This document shows, piece after piece, positions 44,820 through 55,379 of a stretch of 64,000 nt of DNA. Position numbers and translations under genes: made by a program. Where the stretch lies: NCBI GenBank assembly GCA_030068075.1, contig CM057839.1, forward strand, positions 53,782,960 through 53,846,959, given 5' to 3'. The stretch comes from Paguma larvata (taxonomy: Eukaryota; Chordata; Mammalia; Carnivora; Viverridae). Position 1 is the first letter of the stretch, and each line of letters starts with the position of its first letter. The notes under the pieces are model-generated. The model worked only from the letters and a program-made list of their open reading frames with translations. It was not told where the DNA came from and did not search any database.

Positions 44820-46913
44820 CGTGTGTCTGGCTCCAGCCATTCTCCCTCTCTTCCACATCATCAAGCATCCCTATCAGCATTCAACACAGTTACCTCTTCT
44901 CTCTTAAAAACCCTCTCAACTCCGTTCCCGTACAACTACCACTCCATTTCTCTCCTTCCTTATATCATTAAACTTCTCAAAAGAGTTGTCTACAGTCTCC
45001 TCTCACTCCCTGGCAAAGCAACGATAATAAGACTTTTGCACCCCCCTTTTGCTAAAACTGATCTTGTCACCAGGGACCTCACAGCGCAAATCCAGCAGTC
45101 GGCGCTCAGACCTGCTCTTCCTGGCTTCTCTGCATGTGACACACTTGATCCTTCCTCTACTTGGAAACACTTTCTTCTCTTCGCTTCTGGAACTTTACAC
45201 TTTGCAGGTGTGCCTGGAGCTCACTGGCTGCTCTCAGTCTCCTTCGGTTTCTTCATATCTCCCCACCTCCTACCATTGGAGTGCCCCCGAAGACAATCCC
45301 TTGTGTTCTTACCAGCTCTCGTCCCCTTGGTGAGCTCAGTCATTCTGGTAGTTTTAAATAACGATCAATGAAAAAAATATGTATTTATAAATGCTGCAGA
45401 CTCCCAAATTCACATCTCCGGCCCCACAGTTCTCACCTGAACTCCGAGTCACAGACTTCTCTGTTCACTCGGAGCCTTCACGTGCCTGTCTAACAGACAT
45501 CTCAAAGGTAATTCATTCAAACCTGAGCTGCACCCATGCTGGGCCCCACCTTCCTGCTGTACCGAGTCTTCTCTACCTCTGGCCCTTCCTAGTCAGATTG
45601 TTGGGCCCCAAGCCTTGCTGTTACACTAATCTTGTACTTTTTCTCAAACCACATATCCGATGAATCGACAAATCCCTTCCTCCTTTCTTTTAATTCTGAT
45701 CACTCCCAAGCCCCCCACAGCTACCATCCTTTGAGCCATTATCATTTTTGCCAGATTTTTGTGGTAGCCTTCCTATATGTCCCTCTGCTTCTGCCTGTGC
45801 TCCCAGGGGTCTGTTCCCCATACCACAGTGATCCTTTAAAAACTCAGGTCAGATGACAGCCCTCTGCTGAAAGTCCTTCAATGGCTAAAATTGTGAAAGC
45901 CAGAGTCCTGTGAATGACTTGTTAAGCCTGTGTGCTCTGGGCCCTGCTACCTGTTGGTCCTCATTTCCTATCACTCTCCCCTTTACTCTTTCTGCTACAC
46001 TGGCCCCCTTCTGGCCACAGAACACATCAGGCGTATTCCCACCTCTGGCCCTTTGCACTTGCTCTTTCTCTACATAGGGCACCTCCTGCAGATATGCACA
46101 AAGCTTGCTCCTTCAGTTCTTTGCTTGAATATTACTTTCTCAGTAAGATGTCTCCTGAGAATCCTATTTGGAATTATAATACCTCACATTTCCAATCCCT
46201 CTTTTCTGTCCTTTTGTTTTGTTTGGTTTTTCTCTGTAGTGTTGTCACCTCCAATATCCTATCTTGTTTGTTTGTTTGTTTGTTTTTACTGTCTCTCTCA
46301 TGAAGAGGTTAAGCTCCTTGGGGGCAAAGATTTTTTATTGATTTCTCTCTTACTTGTATTAGCCAGGGTTCTCCAGAGAAACAGAAGCAATAGGATACTA
46401 CGGACATATAGAAAGAGATCCTTATGAGGGATCCACAAGTGTGGAGGCTGAGAAGTGCCACCATCTTCTTTCTGCAAGCTGAAGACCCAGGGAAGCCTTC
46501 AGTCCAAACCTGAAGTCCTGAGAACCGGAGTACCAATTGTATAAGTCCCATTCTGAGCCTAAAGGCTCAAGAACCAGGAACGCAAATGTCTAAGGACAAG
46601 AAACCTTGAGGTCCCAGCTCAAGCAAGAGAGGAAATTCACCCTTCCTCTGCCCTTTGTTCTATTCAGACTGACCAGATTTTGAATAATGCCCACTTGCAT
46701 GGTGAGGACGATCTTTATTCAGTCTACCCATTCAAGTGCTAATCTCTTCTGGAAACACCCTCACAGACACCCAGTATAATGTTTTACCAACTATCTGGGT
46801 ATCCCTTGGCCCAGTTCAGGTTGACGCGTAAAATTAACCATCACTCTGCTCTTTCCCAGAGCCTAGAGTTGTGCCTAGCACATAGTAGGTGCTCAGTTCT
46901 CTACAGTGCCCAC
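44820..46913 (+). repeat. Long L2 LINE remnant, split by an MLT2 LTR
   Basis: Forward L2 (CR1-like) ORF2 3' half and 3' end: 'cactccctggcaaagcaacg', 'tctccttcggtttcttcata', 'actcccaaattcacatctcc', 'ttcaatggctaaaattgtga', 'ctctttctgctacactggcc', 'ctttgcacttgctctttctc'. The 3' terminus resumes at 46845 ('agtgcccac' after 'cacatagtaggtgctcag') past the MLT2. The 207-codon frame at 44748-45371 lies in this remnant and is a relic of L2 ORF2 read with indels; it lacks an intact reverse transcriptase. Confidence 0.85.
46356..46844 (-). mobile_element. MLT2-type ERVL LTR inside L2
   Basis: Reverse MLT2: 'gtattagccagggttctcca', 'tttgttctattcagactgac', 'aaacaccctcacagacaccc', 'aggttgacgcgtaaaattaa'. 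The L2 3' end continues on both sides, so the LTR inserted into the L2. Confidence 0.92.
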
Positions 46914-46929
46914 ATCCTTCCTTGGTATC

Positions 46930-47448
46930 TAATATAGGGGATCAGAAGATGCTATTCCAAAATATGCATCTTGGGCATATTGATTATTTTGAGCAGAAGA
47001 CACCTGAGCAACAACACATGCAGGAAGGCCTCTCTGACCTGATGCTTTCTACCTAAAATCAGAACAAAATTTCCCATGAGAAAAGTGCCCTTCTTGTCCC
47101 AGGAAGAGAACATTCTTACCACCAGAGACTGGGAGTCGGCGCTGAAGTAAATCTGTACATCCTTATCTTCTGTTAGTTTCCCCCATATATTTCCTAGCCA
47201 TTTTCCACAATTCATCACCCCCTAACCCGAACCCCTTTCTCCTTCATCTTGGCACAGCTCCACGATTTATCGCTCTTTGTTGAATTGCTACATGAGCTCT
47301 CAGGCTGATCCCCTTCTTTGGATCTTCATTTCTTTCGTCTGAAGGCTCCCGTACCACGTAAAATATTAACATCAAATGAAATCTGTATGATTCCCTCTTG
47401 TTAATCTGCCTTTTGTTAATTCATTTCTCAGGCCCGGCACGGACCTAA
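46930..47448 (+). mobile_element. Endogenous retroviral LTR (ERV1-like)
   Basis: Text recalled from an old mammalian ERV1 LTR: 'gcatcttgggcatattgatt', 'aaatttcccatgagaaaagt', 'gctccacgatttatcgctct', 'cttgttaatctgccttttgt'. No retroviral coding sequence is attached. Family (MER-type) not settled, boundaries approximate. Confidence 0.5.
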
Positions 47449-48150
47449 TGTCAGCAAGTCTTCTTGCCCAAATATAGACCCCAACAGTTAAAACCAAAAA
47501 TAGACAAGCCCAAGGGCACCTGGGTGACTCAGTCGGTTAAGCGTCCAACTTCAGCTCAGGTCATGGTCTCCAGGTTCATAGGTTCGAGCCCCACTTAGGG
47601 CTCTGTGCTGACATCTCAGAGCCTGAAGCCTGCTTTGGATTCTATGTCTCCCTCTCTCTCTGCCTCTCTCCCACTTGTACTCTGTCTGTCTCACTCTCTC
47701 TCAAAAATAAACATTAAAAACAATTTTTAATAAAAATAAATACACAAGCCCAATTAACTCGTGCTCTAGCTGAAACCCATTGTGCCTATTTCTTGTCCTT
47801 TCTCGCAGCCTTGAAGGTGTTTTACAATGACCGACCAGAAAAGCCCTGCTAGCAGCAGAATTACCTAGATGACCACACTCTAGGTGTCCCCTTTCCTGTC
47901 CGCGATCGCTCCCTGAACACACACCACACCCCCACCCCGTGATCACGTGCCTTCTGCCTGTACCCCTGGACCTCTCTCTGTAAAATTCTAGCATCCATCT
48001 TGAGGGCCAAGGTCAGTTGTTAAGGATTGGGATTGTCACCTCCCCCAGCTGCCCAAATAAAGCTCTCCTTTCTCTTTTCCAAATCACTGTCTCTTGAGTT
48101 ATTGGCTTCTCTTGTCACAAGTGTATCCGAGTTTATTCTGCGACCAGCCA
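47449..48150 (+). mobile_element. Second retroviral LTR, split by a SINE
   Basis: The 3' part has LTR layout: 'tgcccaaataaagctctcct' (polyadenylation signal) followed by 'ttgagttattggcttctctt', like R-U5 of carnivore gamma-type LTRs. The left part is interrupted by the SINE at 47514-47737. No coding region seen. Confidence 0.5.
47514..47737 (+). mobile_element. Carnivore tRNA-Lys SINE with 16-bp TSD
   Basis: Head gggcacctgggtgactcagt, core, CT region and A-rich tail. TSD aaatagacaagcccaa (47498-47513) and aaatacacaagcccaa (47738-47753), with one mismatch. Confidence 0.95.
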
Positions 48151-48876
48151 GGGGATGCGCTCAGGATTTGTCCAGCCCCCTTGGAATCCCCCAGGAGAGG
48201 GCAGCTGGCTGAGCAATATTTCCTGTGTTAGCGGCTCTGACGGAGAGATAGGTAGCACTAAGAAAGGAGAGGAAAACTCTTTTCCCTGCTAACGGCAAGA
48301 AGTCAGCTGCTCAGAAGTGCCCCAGTGTCTGTCAGGCCAGGGAGGAAGTGTAAGACTCAGCGACTGCTGGCCCACGGGCCTTGTAATAGAGCCAGCGCCT
48401 TCCAGCGAGCTCTGAGCTCCAGACGCGGGGCTGGATTCCCCACCGCAGCCCCCAAGCCATGGGCATAAATTTGAGGTTCGGAGGTGGAGCCAAAGAGGAA
48501 ACCCGGCTGCAGCCTGCCTGTGGAGCGTTCCTCAGGCTTGTGGTCTTCTCCATCTTCAGTGAATTAGAACTTACCCAGCAGGTCAAGAGACCGTGGCTGT
48601 CCAGGAACGGCCTGGGACTGGCCCATGCCCTCGAGCAAATTCCTCCGGTGGGTGGCGGTGGCGGAGAAATGGCGACTGCTTCCCAGTCCGTCCACCAGCA
48701 GGCAGCGTCTGCCTCGAGCCCCTGAGTTACGAACTCCAGATAACGTTTGTCACAGTGATTTATTCACCAGCGCTGCCTCTTTCTTAATTTCCAAAATCTG
48801 GAGAAGGGGGAAGGAAGTAAACAAATAGGAGAGGGAAGGTTAAGGATGATATTTAGAAGGCTGGATTTCCCCCCCA
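48151..48876. other. GC-richer single-copy stretch, no proven exon
   Basis: An 88-codon plus frame (48459-48725) starts at a good Kozak context (agccatgg) but is not recognised and overlaps two other frames. No CpG island by eye, and no splice donor is clear at its end. Confidence 0.35.
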
Positions 48877-49071
48877 CTTTTTTTTTAATGTTGTTTTGTT
48901 TGTTTGTTTACAGTAGGGGAGGGACGAGAGAGAGGGAGAGAAAATCTCAAGCAGGCTCCACACTGTTAGCACAGAGCCCAATGCAGGGCTTGATCTCATG
49001 AACTGTTAGATCATGACCTGAGCTGATATCAAGAGTCAGACACTTAACTGACTGAGGCACCCAGGCGCCCT
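48877..49071 (-). mobile_element. Older carnivore SINE, left half of an inverted pair
   Basis: Reverse SINE with T-run at left and head at right (gaggcacccaggcgccc). The core reads 'gatatcaagagtcagacact', the older form. No TSD identified. Confidence 0.88.
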
Positions 49072-49093
49072 GTTTTTAAAGAATTAATACATT

Positions 49094-49225
49094 AGGGCAC
49101 CTGGCTGGCTCTGTTGGAGGAACCTGCAGCTCTTCATCTCCGGGTCATGAGTTTGAGCCCCATGTTGGGTGTAGACATACCTTAAATAAACATAAAAAAA
49201 ATAAAAATTAAAAATAAAGAACACA
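49094..49225 (+). mobile_element. Short tRNA-like SINE without CT region
   Basis: Head gggcacctggctggctctgt and core 'gggtcatgagtttgagcccc', then a direct jump to an A-rich tail. This is the compact carnivore form that lacks the CT-rich stretch. The left neighbour is an inverted SINE 22 bp away. Confidence 0.85.
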
Positions 49226-49815
49226 TCAACTGACGAATGGATTAAAAATGTGGTGTAAGCATCCAACTTTGGCTGAGGTCATGATCTCATAGTTTGTGAG
49301 TTCAAGCCCCACATCGGTCTCCGTGCTGTTAGCGCAGACCCTGCTTCAGAGCCTCTGCCTCCCTCTCTCTCTGCCCCTCCCTCTCTCTCACTCTTTGTCT
49401 CTCTCTCTCTCTCAAAAATAAATGGAAAAATTTTTAAATGTGGTATATCCATAAAATGGAATATCATTAAAGAATAAAAAATAAAGTTTAATGCAAGCTA
49501 TAACATGGATGAATCTTGAAAACATCATGTTAAGGGAAAGAAGCCAGTTGCAAAAGGCTATATATTGTGTGATTCCATTTATAGCAAATGCCCAGAACAG
49601 GCAAATTGACCGAGACAAAGAGTAGATTAGTGATTGCCTTGGGGCTGGGTATGTTGGAGGAAGTGGCTAGTGACTGCTGTGGCCCCAGGGTTTCTTTCTG
49701 AGGTGATAAAAGTATTCTAAAATATTAAAAAAAAAAAAAAAACCACTAAATCATATACTTCAGGTGAATTGTTTCCTATGTGAGCTATGTCTCAATAAAG
49801 CTGTTATTTAAAAAC
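49226..49815 (+). mobile_element. Old LINE-1 3' end (L1MB-like), split by a SINE
   Basis: Forward text: 'actgacgaatggattaaaaa', then after the insertion 'aatggaatatcattaaagaa', 'aacatggatgaatcttgaaa', 'gattccatttatagcaaatg', 'gtagattagtgattgccttg', 'tatgtctcaataaagctgtt'. Typical of an L1M 3' UTR. Confidence 0.88.
49255..49435 (+). mobile_element. 5'-truncated carnivore SINE in old L1
   Basis: The SINE begins inside its own head (gtaagcatccaactttggct) and lacks the first about 30 bases. The rest is intact. TSD aaatgtggt at 49246-49254 and 49436-49444. Confidence 0.9.
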
Positions 49816-51544
49816 AAAAAGCGTTAACACTCTCTGAGGAAGTGGGGTTGAAGGTGGTTTGGCTTCTCAGTTTTCTGTAGGGAAACTCAGGGACAGATTC
49901 AGTGTGACGCCAAGTGTGAACTTCCGGCTTCTCACTTACAAGAGGCCCCTTCAAAATCAAGTCATTAGCCATCCTGTGCTCGTGATGTTTATTCTTTTCC
50001 TTAAAGGTGTACCCCCAAATTGTCTATGCTTTAGATCCAGAAAGCCTGGACCTGCCCGGATGCACATACATTCCTTTTACAGTCAGAAAAAAGCAAGCAT
50101 CGTTTCTAAAAATGTCTTTTTGTAATCACTAATGTGCCTCCCCTTGTACAGTGCTAGAGCCCCAAGGAAAACAGCCTTGAGCCTCTGGAGAGCTTTTCTC
50201 ACAGGGTCACAGGATCGGCAGATCAAATCGCAGGTTTCTCTGGGCACACCGCGCTGTGCCTGCTTTAGGGGATTGGCCCTCCAGGAGTTATTCCAAGAGA
50301 AAATGGCTCAGGAGCATCTTGAGGAGCAAGAATTTTTTTTTAATTCATTGGTTTATTTAAGCTGTGACTTGACTCAAGCCCCATATAGTCACCTTTCGCT
50401 TTGGTATTTAAGAAAAAATGGTTCCAAGCCTCTAGTGCAGAGATAGTGGGAAATCTAACATCCTCTTCCCTTCTTGTCTAGGGATCCCCGGTCCTCAGTT
50501 TCCAAGGAAAGAGACTGTAACTCCTACTGACAGAGTTGTAAGCACAGAGGGAAAAGAGAGGCAGTACTCGGGGGGGCGGGGGGCCGGCGGGGAGGAGGAG
50601 AAGATCCGTCCTTTCCTCTGGTCACTTAGGAGCCGGTGCAGGGTGTGGGCAAACAGTTAGAACTCCTTCAGCTGCGAGAACCCGTTCAAAGGGGCAGGAT
50701 GGAGGGGAGACTCTTCCAGGTTCAGGGTAAGCGGTATTCCTGGAAGCTGAGAAAGAGAATGAGAACCAGGCAGAGTGACAGGACCCCTGTGATTTTGCCA
50801 AAAAGGGATCCTATGAGAGACAGAAGTACTCTAAGGGGTTGGGTATAAACACCCCCACACACACCAGCTGGTCAATTACACAATGGCTGACCCTTTAGTC
50901 AACAATCAGACCACTTAGAAAGACTCAAGACTGCTAAACTTTAAATTCATGTAAGGAAAACAAAATGCAGTGCTTTTACATCAATATGAGATTTTACTGG
51001 TAAACAGATCTCCTTATTGAGTGAATGGGATGAAGTAGTCTGGTTCCAGAGTCCTGATTGTAATCCTTTACCACCACTGGCTGGACTCTGCAATATCACA
51101 GTTTCTGAAGAAAGATACTCCCCAATATTTAAGACTCATCTCTGTAGGCAAAACCTTTAATGCCTTTGGGATTTCCCTAGAAACCATGTATAATTATAAA
51201 TATTTAAAACGCCAAAAAACAGTCCCTACATTGAAATAGTCACCTTATGCGAAACGGGGAAGAATTCAACTTAACACATACAGGGTGGGACATGGCATCG
51301 CACTGTGCAGAGGTGTGGGAAGTGGGGGCCGGCTCTCCCCTCCACACCCACCTGGAGCTCCCTCCTCTCACCAGAATGCTTTTCCCCCTTCCCCAGGGAC
51401 ATCCGCCTCATTGCTGGTGAGTCACTTTGCTATAAATACCATTTAAGAAGTCAGTATCAAGGGAAAAAGCTAACATCATTCAGCAGCTCTGTACGAGTTT
51501 ATCCACTATCAGATTTTAGCTGCACACAACTCTGGAGATGTACA
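49816..51544. other. Repeat-poor stretch, no proven gene
   Basis: 1.7 kb with no named repeat. Frames of 88 (49859-50125) and 104 codons (50132-50446) are not recognised. Contains a G-run block near 50570. Confidence 0.4.
50570..50596 (+). other. G-quadruplex-prone block
   Basis: G-runs of 7 and 6 around a single C, then short GGC and GGGG runs. Fits the G4 pattern and includes a GC-box-like gggggcgggg. Confidence 0.55.
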
Positions 51545-51660
51545 GCCTGCCGTTTTTCTAAAGGAGATGCTCAGAGAAGTTGATTAACTTGCTCAAGTTC
51601 ACCCAGCCATGTTATAAGGTAGAGCAGGATTCCAACATGTCTGTCTGATATCAAAGGCTT
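51545..51660 (-). repeat. MIR SINE fragment
   Basis: Reverse MIR: 'aaaggagatgctcagagaag', 'taacttgctcaagttcaccc', 'agagcaggattccaacatgt'. Confidence 0.65.
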
Positions 51661-51860
51661 TTTCTTTTCTCTTTTATTTTCTTTTCTATCCTTTTCAATC
51701 CTAAATGGCAATTGGAATTTTGCCAATGAACGGAGGCTATGAAGGATGTTTCTGAGATTTTTACCTGGGAGCTCTCATTTAATTTTATAAACATTCTAGG
51801 AAGCCACTGGTGGCAAAAGAGACTCCCAAATTTTTATCCAAGCCAGTACCCACCCCCAAA

Positions 51861-52064
51861 CTTTTTTTTTTTTGAGACAGAGAGGGACAGAGCATGAGTG
51901 GGGGAGGGGCAGAGAGAGAGGGAGACATAGAATCTGAAGCAGGTTCTAGGCTCTGAGCTGTCAGCACAGAGCGCAATCTGGGACTCAACCCCACAAACCT
52001 CAAGATCATGACCTGAGATGAAGTCAGATGCTTACCACTTAACTGACCGAGCCACCCAGCCACC
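51861..52064 (-). mobile_element. Carnivore tRNA-Lys SINE, reverse, short insert
   Basis: Reverse SINE with T-run at left and head at right (gagccacccagccacc). A short extra 'ccacttaac' lies between core and head. TSD not clear. Confidence 0.9.
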
Positions 52065-52089
52065 GTTCTGCCTGCCCTTTCTAACAATG

Positions 52090-52325
52090 CAACCCACAAT
52101 TCCCTTTTCCTTCCCTACTTGCGTTCTGCCCACTTGTTACTGTCTGATATGCTCTGTATAAACTTGTTTATTTTCTTTGTTATCTGTCACCTCTAGTAGA
52201 ATATAAGCTACAAGAGGGCAGGGAAGTTCATCTATTTGGCAAAGTATCCGTAGACTTGGAAGAATATTTGCACATGCTAGGACCTCAATAAATATTTGTT
52301 GAGTGAATGAATGAATGAACAAATA
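52090..52325 (+). repeat. L2 LINE 3' end
   Basis: 'atataagctacaagagggca', 'cacatgctaggacctcaata', and the terminal 'aatatttgttgagtgaatga' with the GAAT repeat that ends L2. Confidence 0.8.
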
Positions 52326-52466
52326 AATCCTCTCCTCCTGATCATACTTTTAAGTATATACCATATAAAAATAAATTTGAACCTCATGATAAAGAATAAA
52401 ATTCAGCCAATGTTGGCTATGCTCCAAATTCAGTTTTAGTATAACACGACTTTTTAATAATATTTT

Positions 52467-52686
52467 TTCTTTTTTTTACATTTTTTTTAACGTTTATGCA
52501 TTTTTGAGAGACAGAGATAGAGTATGAATGGAGGAGGGGTGGAGAGAGAAGGAGACACAGACTCCGAAGCAGGGTCCAGGCTGTCAGCATAGAGCCCCAC
52601 GCGGGGCTTGAACTCACGAATTGCGAGATCATGACCTGAGCCGAAGTCGGACGCTTAACTGACTGAGCCACCCAGATGCCCCTTAA
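52467..52686 (-). mobile_element. Carnivore tRNA-Lys SINE, left half of an inverted pair
   Basis: Reverse SINE, head at right (gagccacccagatgcccc). The flanks aataatatttt at 52456-52466 and 52687-52697 form the TSD. A forward SINE starts 54 bp further on. Confidence 0.94.
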
Positions 52687-52740
52687 AATAATATTTTATA
52701 AAATCCTTACAAAAATATTAGTAGTTAAGACAGTAAATTG

Positions 52741-52951
52741 GGGGCACCTGGGTGGGTTCAGTCAGGTAAGGGTCTGGCTTCAGCTCAGGTCACAATCTCA
52801 CGGTTGGTGATTCAGGCCCCGCATCGGGCTTTGCGCTGACTGCTTGGAGCCTGGAGCCTGCTTGATTCTGTGTCTCCCTCTCTCTCCGCCCTCCTCCCCA
52901 CTCCTGCTCTGTCTCTCAAAAATAAATAATGTTAAATATTTTTTTAAAAAG
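52741..52951 (+). mobile_element. Carnivore tRNA-Lys SINE, right half of an inverted pair
   Basis: Forward SINE: head gggggcacctgggtgggttc, core and CT tail. TSD gacagtaaattg is identical at 52729-52740 and 52952-52963. Confidence 0.95.
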
Positions 52952-52963
52952 GACAGTAAATTG

Positions 52964-53579
52964 TACTTTATATATTCAACACAGGTAGGAATTTAACAAT
53001 TTTTATTGATAAACTAGCGAATGAAGCACAAATAAATAGGCAAGACCATCATTCAACCTGAATTCTGTTTAAATAAAACTTTCCTAGTATAAGTCTGGCT
53101 CACAGAGAAGACACATCATAGCCACTTGAGTTTCATAATAGTGAAAAGGAATCAACATTCACCTCAAACTGGGAGCACCACAAGTCCTTCTGAAAAAGGA
53201 TTCCTGCAGAAAAGTGTACCAAAATCATGTCATAATTAACTGCACAAACAAAATCTGTTTGTAAAGGAAAAAGTGCGTTTGAGAATTGAAGACAAGAGAC
53301 CTGTAGGGGAAAAGATGGTGTCAGCAGTCAAATTCTGCTTTAACAAAAAAAAAAAAAAAAAAAAAAAAGATGAATAGAGGATTAAGGAATAGATGCATTA
53401 TAATAACCAAGCTATTTAAAAGTCTTATCACAGAAAAGCGAAAAGAAGGGCCACAAGGAAAACGCCTGAATAAATGGTGATCTGAAATGACTAGCGAACT
53501 TTAGATGAGCCTCTAGTAAAGAAATGAAATACATTCACCAGGGAATTTGGGGCGCAAGGATATCCTTACAGGAGGCAAG
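52964..53579. other. Single-copy stretch with a 24-base A-run
   Basis: Uninterrupted A-run at 53345-53368. The 380 bp before it are not recognised as a repeat or gene, and no TSD or AATAAA close to the run was found, so a retrocopy is not shown. Confidence 0.4.
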
Positions 53580-53860
53580 TGAAGTTGCTCAGAAATGTTT
53601 TTAACACTTTATCATGATAAGTTTCCAATACACACAAAATTATAGAGGATAGTAGGACGGACACCATCTACCTCAACAGATACCCAGTTACAACAATCAC
53701 AGCCAATCTTGGTTTCTGTATAGTTTCCTCCACCTCGTCCACCAAAGGAATTATTTTGAAGCCAATCCCAGACATCAGATCATTGTGCAATAAGCATGTC
53801 TTCAAAGTCAAGGACACGTTTTAAAAATCATAAACACAATCCTAATATCATTCTAAAAAA
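53580..53860 (-). repeat. Ancient LINE-1 3'-UTR-like fragment
   Basis: 'ccaatacacacaaaattata', 'ccagttacaacaatcacagc', 'gaattattttgaagccaatc', 'ccagacatcagatcattg' match the old mammalian L1 3' text also partly seen at 9290-9660. Confidence 0.5.
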
Positions 53861-54149
53861 ATTAATTGGCCTGGAATGCTGCAGGCCAGCAGAAAAGAAT
53901 GAGCGGCATTACATTTTAGCTATGAGAGTGATAGGGCATCGGAATAAAAAAATCCCAGGAGAGAGACAAATCCCACATCCTTAGAATGCACACTGCCAGC
54001 CTGACTCCCTGTCAACATCTCCAGCTTCTCCTTCACTGGCTCCATCACTGCTTGAAGGCCACCTGGCCACCCAGCACAACGAGCGAGAGCAGAGGCTTGT
54101 GGAGTGGGCTTGATTCCTGCCATGTCGCGTGCTAGTGTGTGACAGCACT

Positions 54150-54280
54150 AAGGGCACCAAAACACTCTCAATCTAATCTATAAAAAGGGGATAAAAAGAG
54201 CATCCGCCATGCAGGTTTTTAATAAGAACTAAATGAAATGGTGCTCACAATCATTCAGGAAAGAATTTAACACATTAACA
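54150..54280 (+). repeat. MIR SINE fragment
   Basis: 'atctataaaaaggggataaa', 'aagaactaaatgaaatggtg' and 'ggaaagaatttaacac' follow MIR order. Diverged. Confidence 0.5.
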
Positions 54281-54931
54281 AGTGTACATAATCTGTTAAC
54301 TTCTGTTATCACATTGGGAAGTTATGGTGGGTGGAGATATCGAAATTGGGATTAAGAGGGATAGTTTTCTAAGATATCTAACATACGCAGTTTTAAGCCA
54401 GTCTCAGAGTTCATTTCAAGTATCTGAGTGTCTTGGGCTGAAGTACCCAAGGAATGCTGAAATACCCAACAGAAATTATTTATCTAGGCTTGGCAAAGCA
54501 TGTTCTTCAAAAGCATGTGACATTTTTATTGTAATGTCAATTTTGATATCTTGGCCGAGCACACCTTAAAAATCTAGCAAAAGCATCGTAAAGCAAGGGA
54601 GATGATTAGTGTGAAAGGAAAGACTACATCCCAAAGGCCATTTTGGAGATTAAGCAAATGTTAACGTTTTAGTGACTGGTAGAATAGAAGAAATGGAATG
54701 AACTACTGAGGCTTAGGAGAGGCCATCAGCTGAAGGCACTAAAAGCAACAGGAAAAAAAAAAGGAGGGGGGTGAATCCAAGACGTCATAAAATGGGGAGA
54801 AAGTAACCTAAAACAATAGATGAAGCCTAAAAGGGTAAAAGAAGCTAAAACAAATATTCCCTGGAAGGGATACATCCAGAGAGGGAGAATCCTGAATAAG
54901 CCCCAAAGGTGGCTGATGGTCGAGGGCAGGT
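54281..54931. other. Single-copy stretch, no feature seen
   Basis: AT-rich DNA with chance frames only and a short A/G run near 54752-54770. Confidence 0.45.
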
Positions 54932-54946
54932 AAAGAAAGAGGTAAG

Positions 54947-55160
54947 TGGGGCACCTGGGTGGCTCAGTCGGTTAAGTGGCCAACTTCGGCTCAGGTCATG
55001 ATCTCACGGTTCGTGGGTTCGAGCCCCGCGTCGGGCTCTGTGCTGATGGCTCAGAGCCTGGAGCCTGCTTCACATTCTGTCTCCCTCTCTCTCTGCTCCT
55101 CCCCCACTCATGCTCTGTCTCTCAAAAATTAAATAAACATTAAAAAAAAAGAAGAAGAAA
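54947..55160 (+). mobile_element. Near-consensus felid tRNA-Lys SINE, 15-bp TSD
   Basis: The cleanest SINE in the window: head gggcacctgggtggctcagt, core 'cgtgggttcgagccccgcgt' with its CpGs kept, CT region and A/GAA tail. TSD aaagaaagaggtaag is identical at 54932-54946 and 55161-55175. Intact CpGs and an exact TSD indicate a recent insertion. Confidence 0.97.
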
Positions 55161-55379
55161 AAAGAAAGAGGTAAGCAAAGCACAGTGTGAAGATACCTCA
55201 AAAAGCAGCATAACCTCAGCTGCTTTACACAAGATGCAATCATTCTGGGCTCCACTCGGGACCTCTGAGGAACAGAGAATAATTCAAAAGAATAAGGATG
55301 CAGAAAAATAAAGTTGGCTCATTTCTTTTCAGTCTATTGCCTCAATGACTTGAGGAGGCTGGATGGTAGCATTGCAGTT

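Noticed and set aside
44748..45371. 207-codon plus-strand frame, the longest in the window
   Set aside because: It begins in the end of a MaLR LTR and runs through L2 ORF2-derived text. It is a repeat relic and not a gene.
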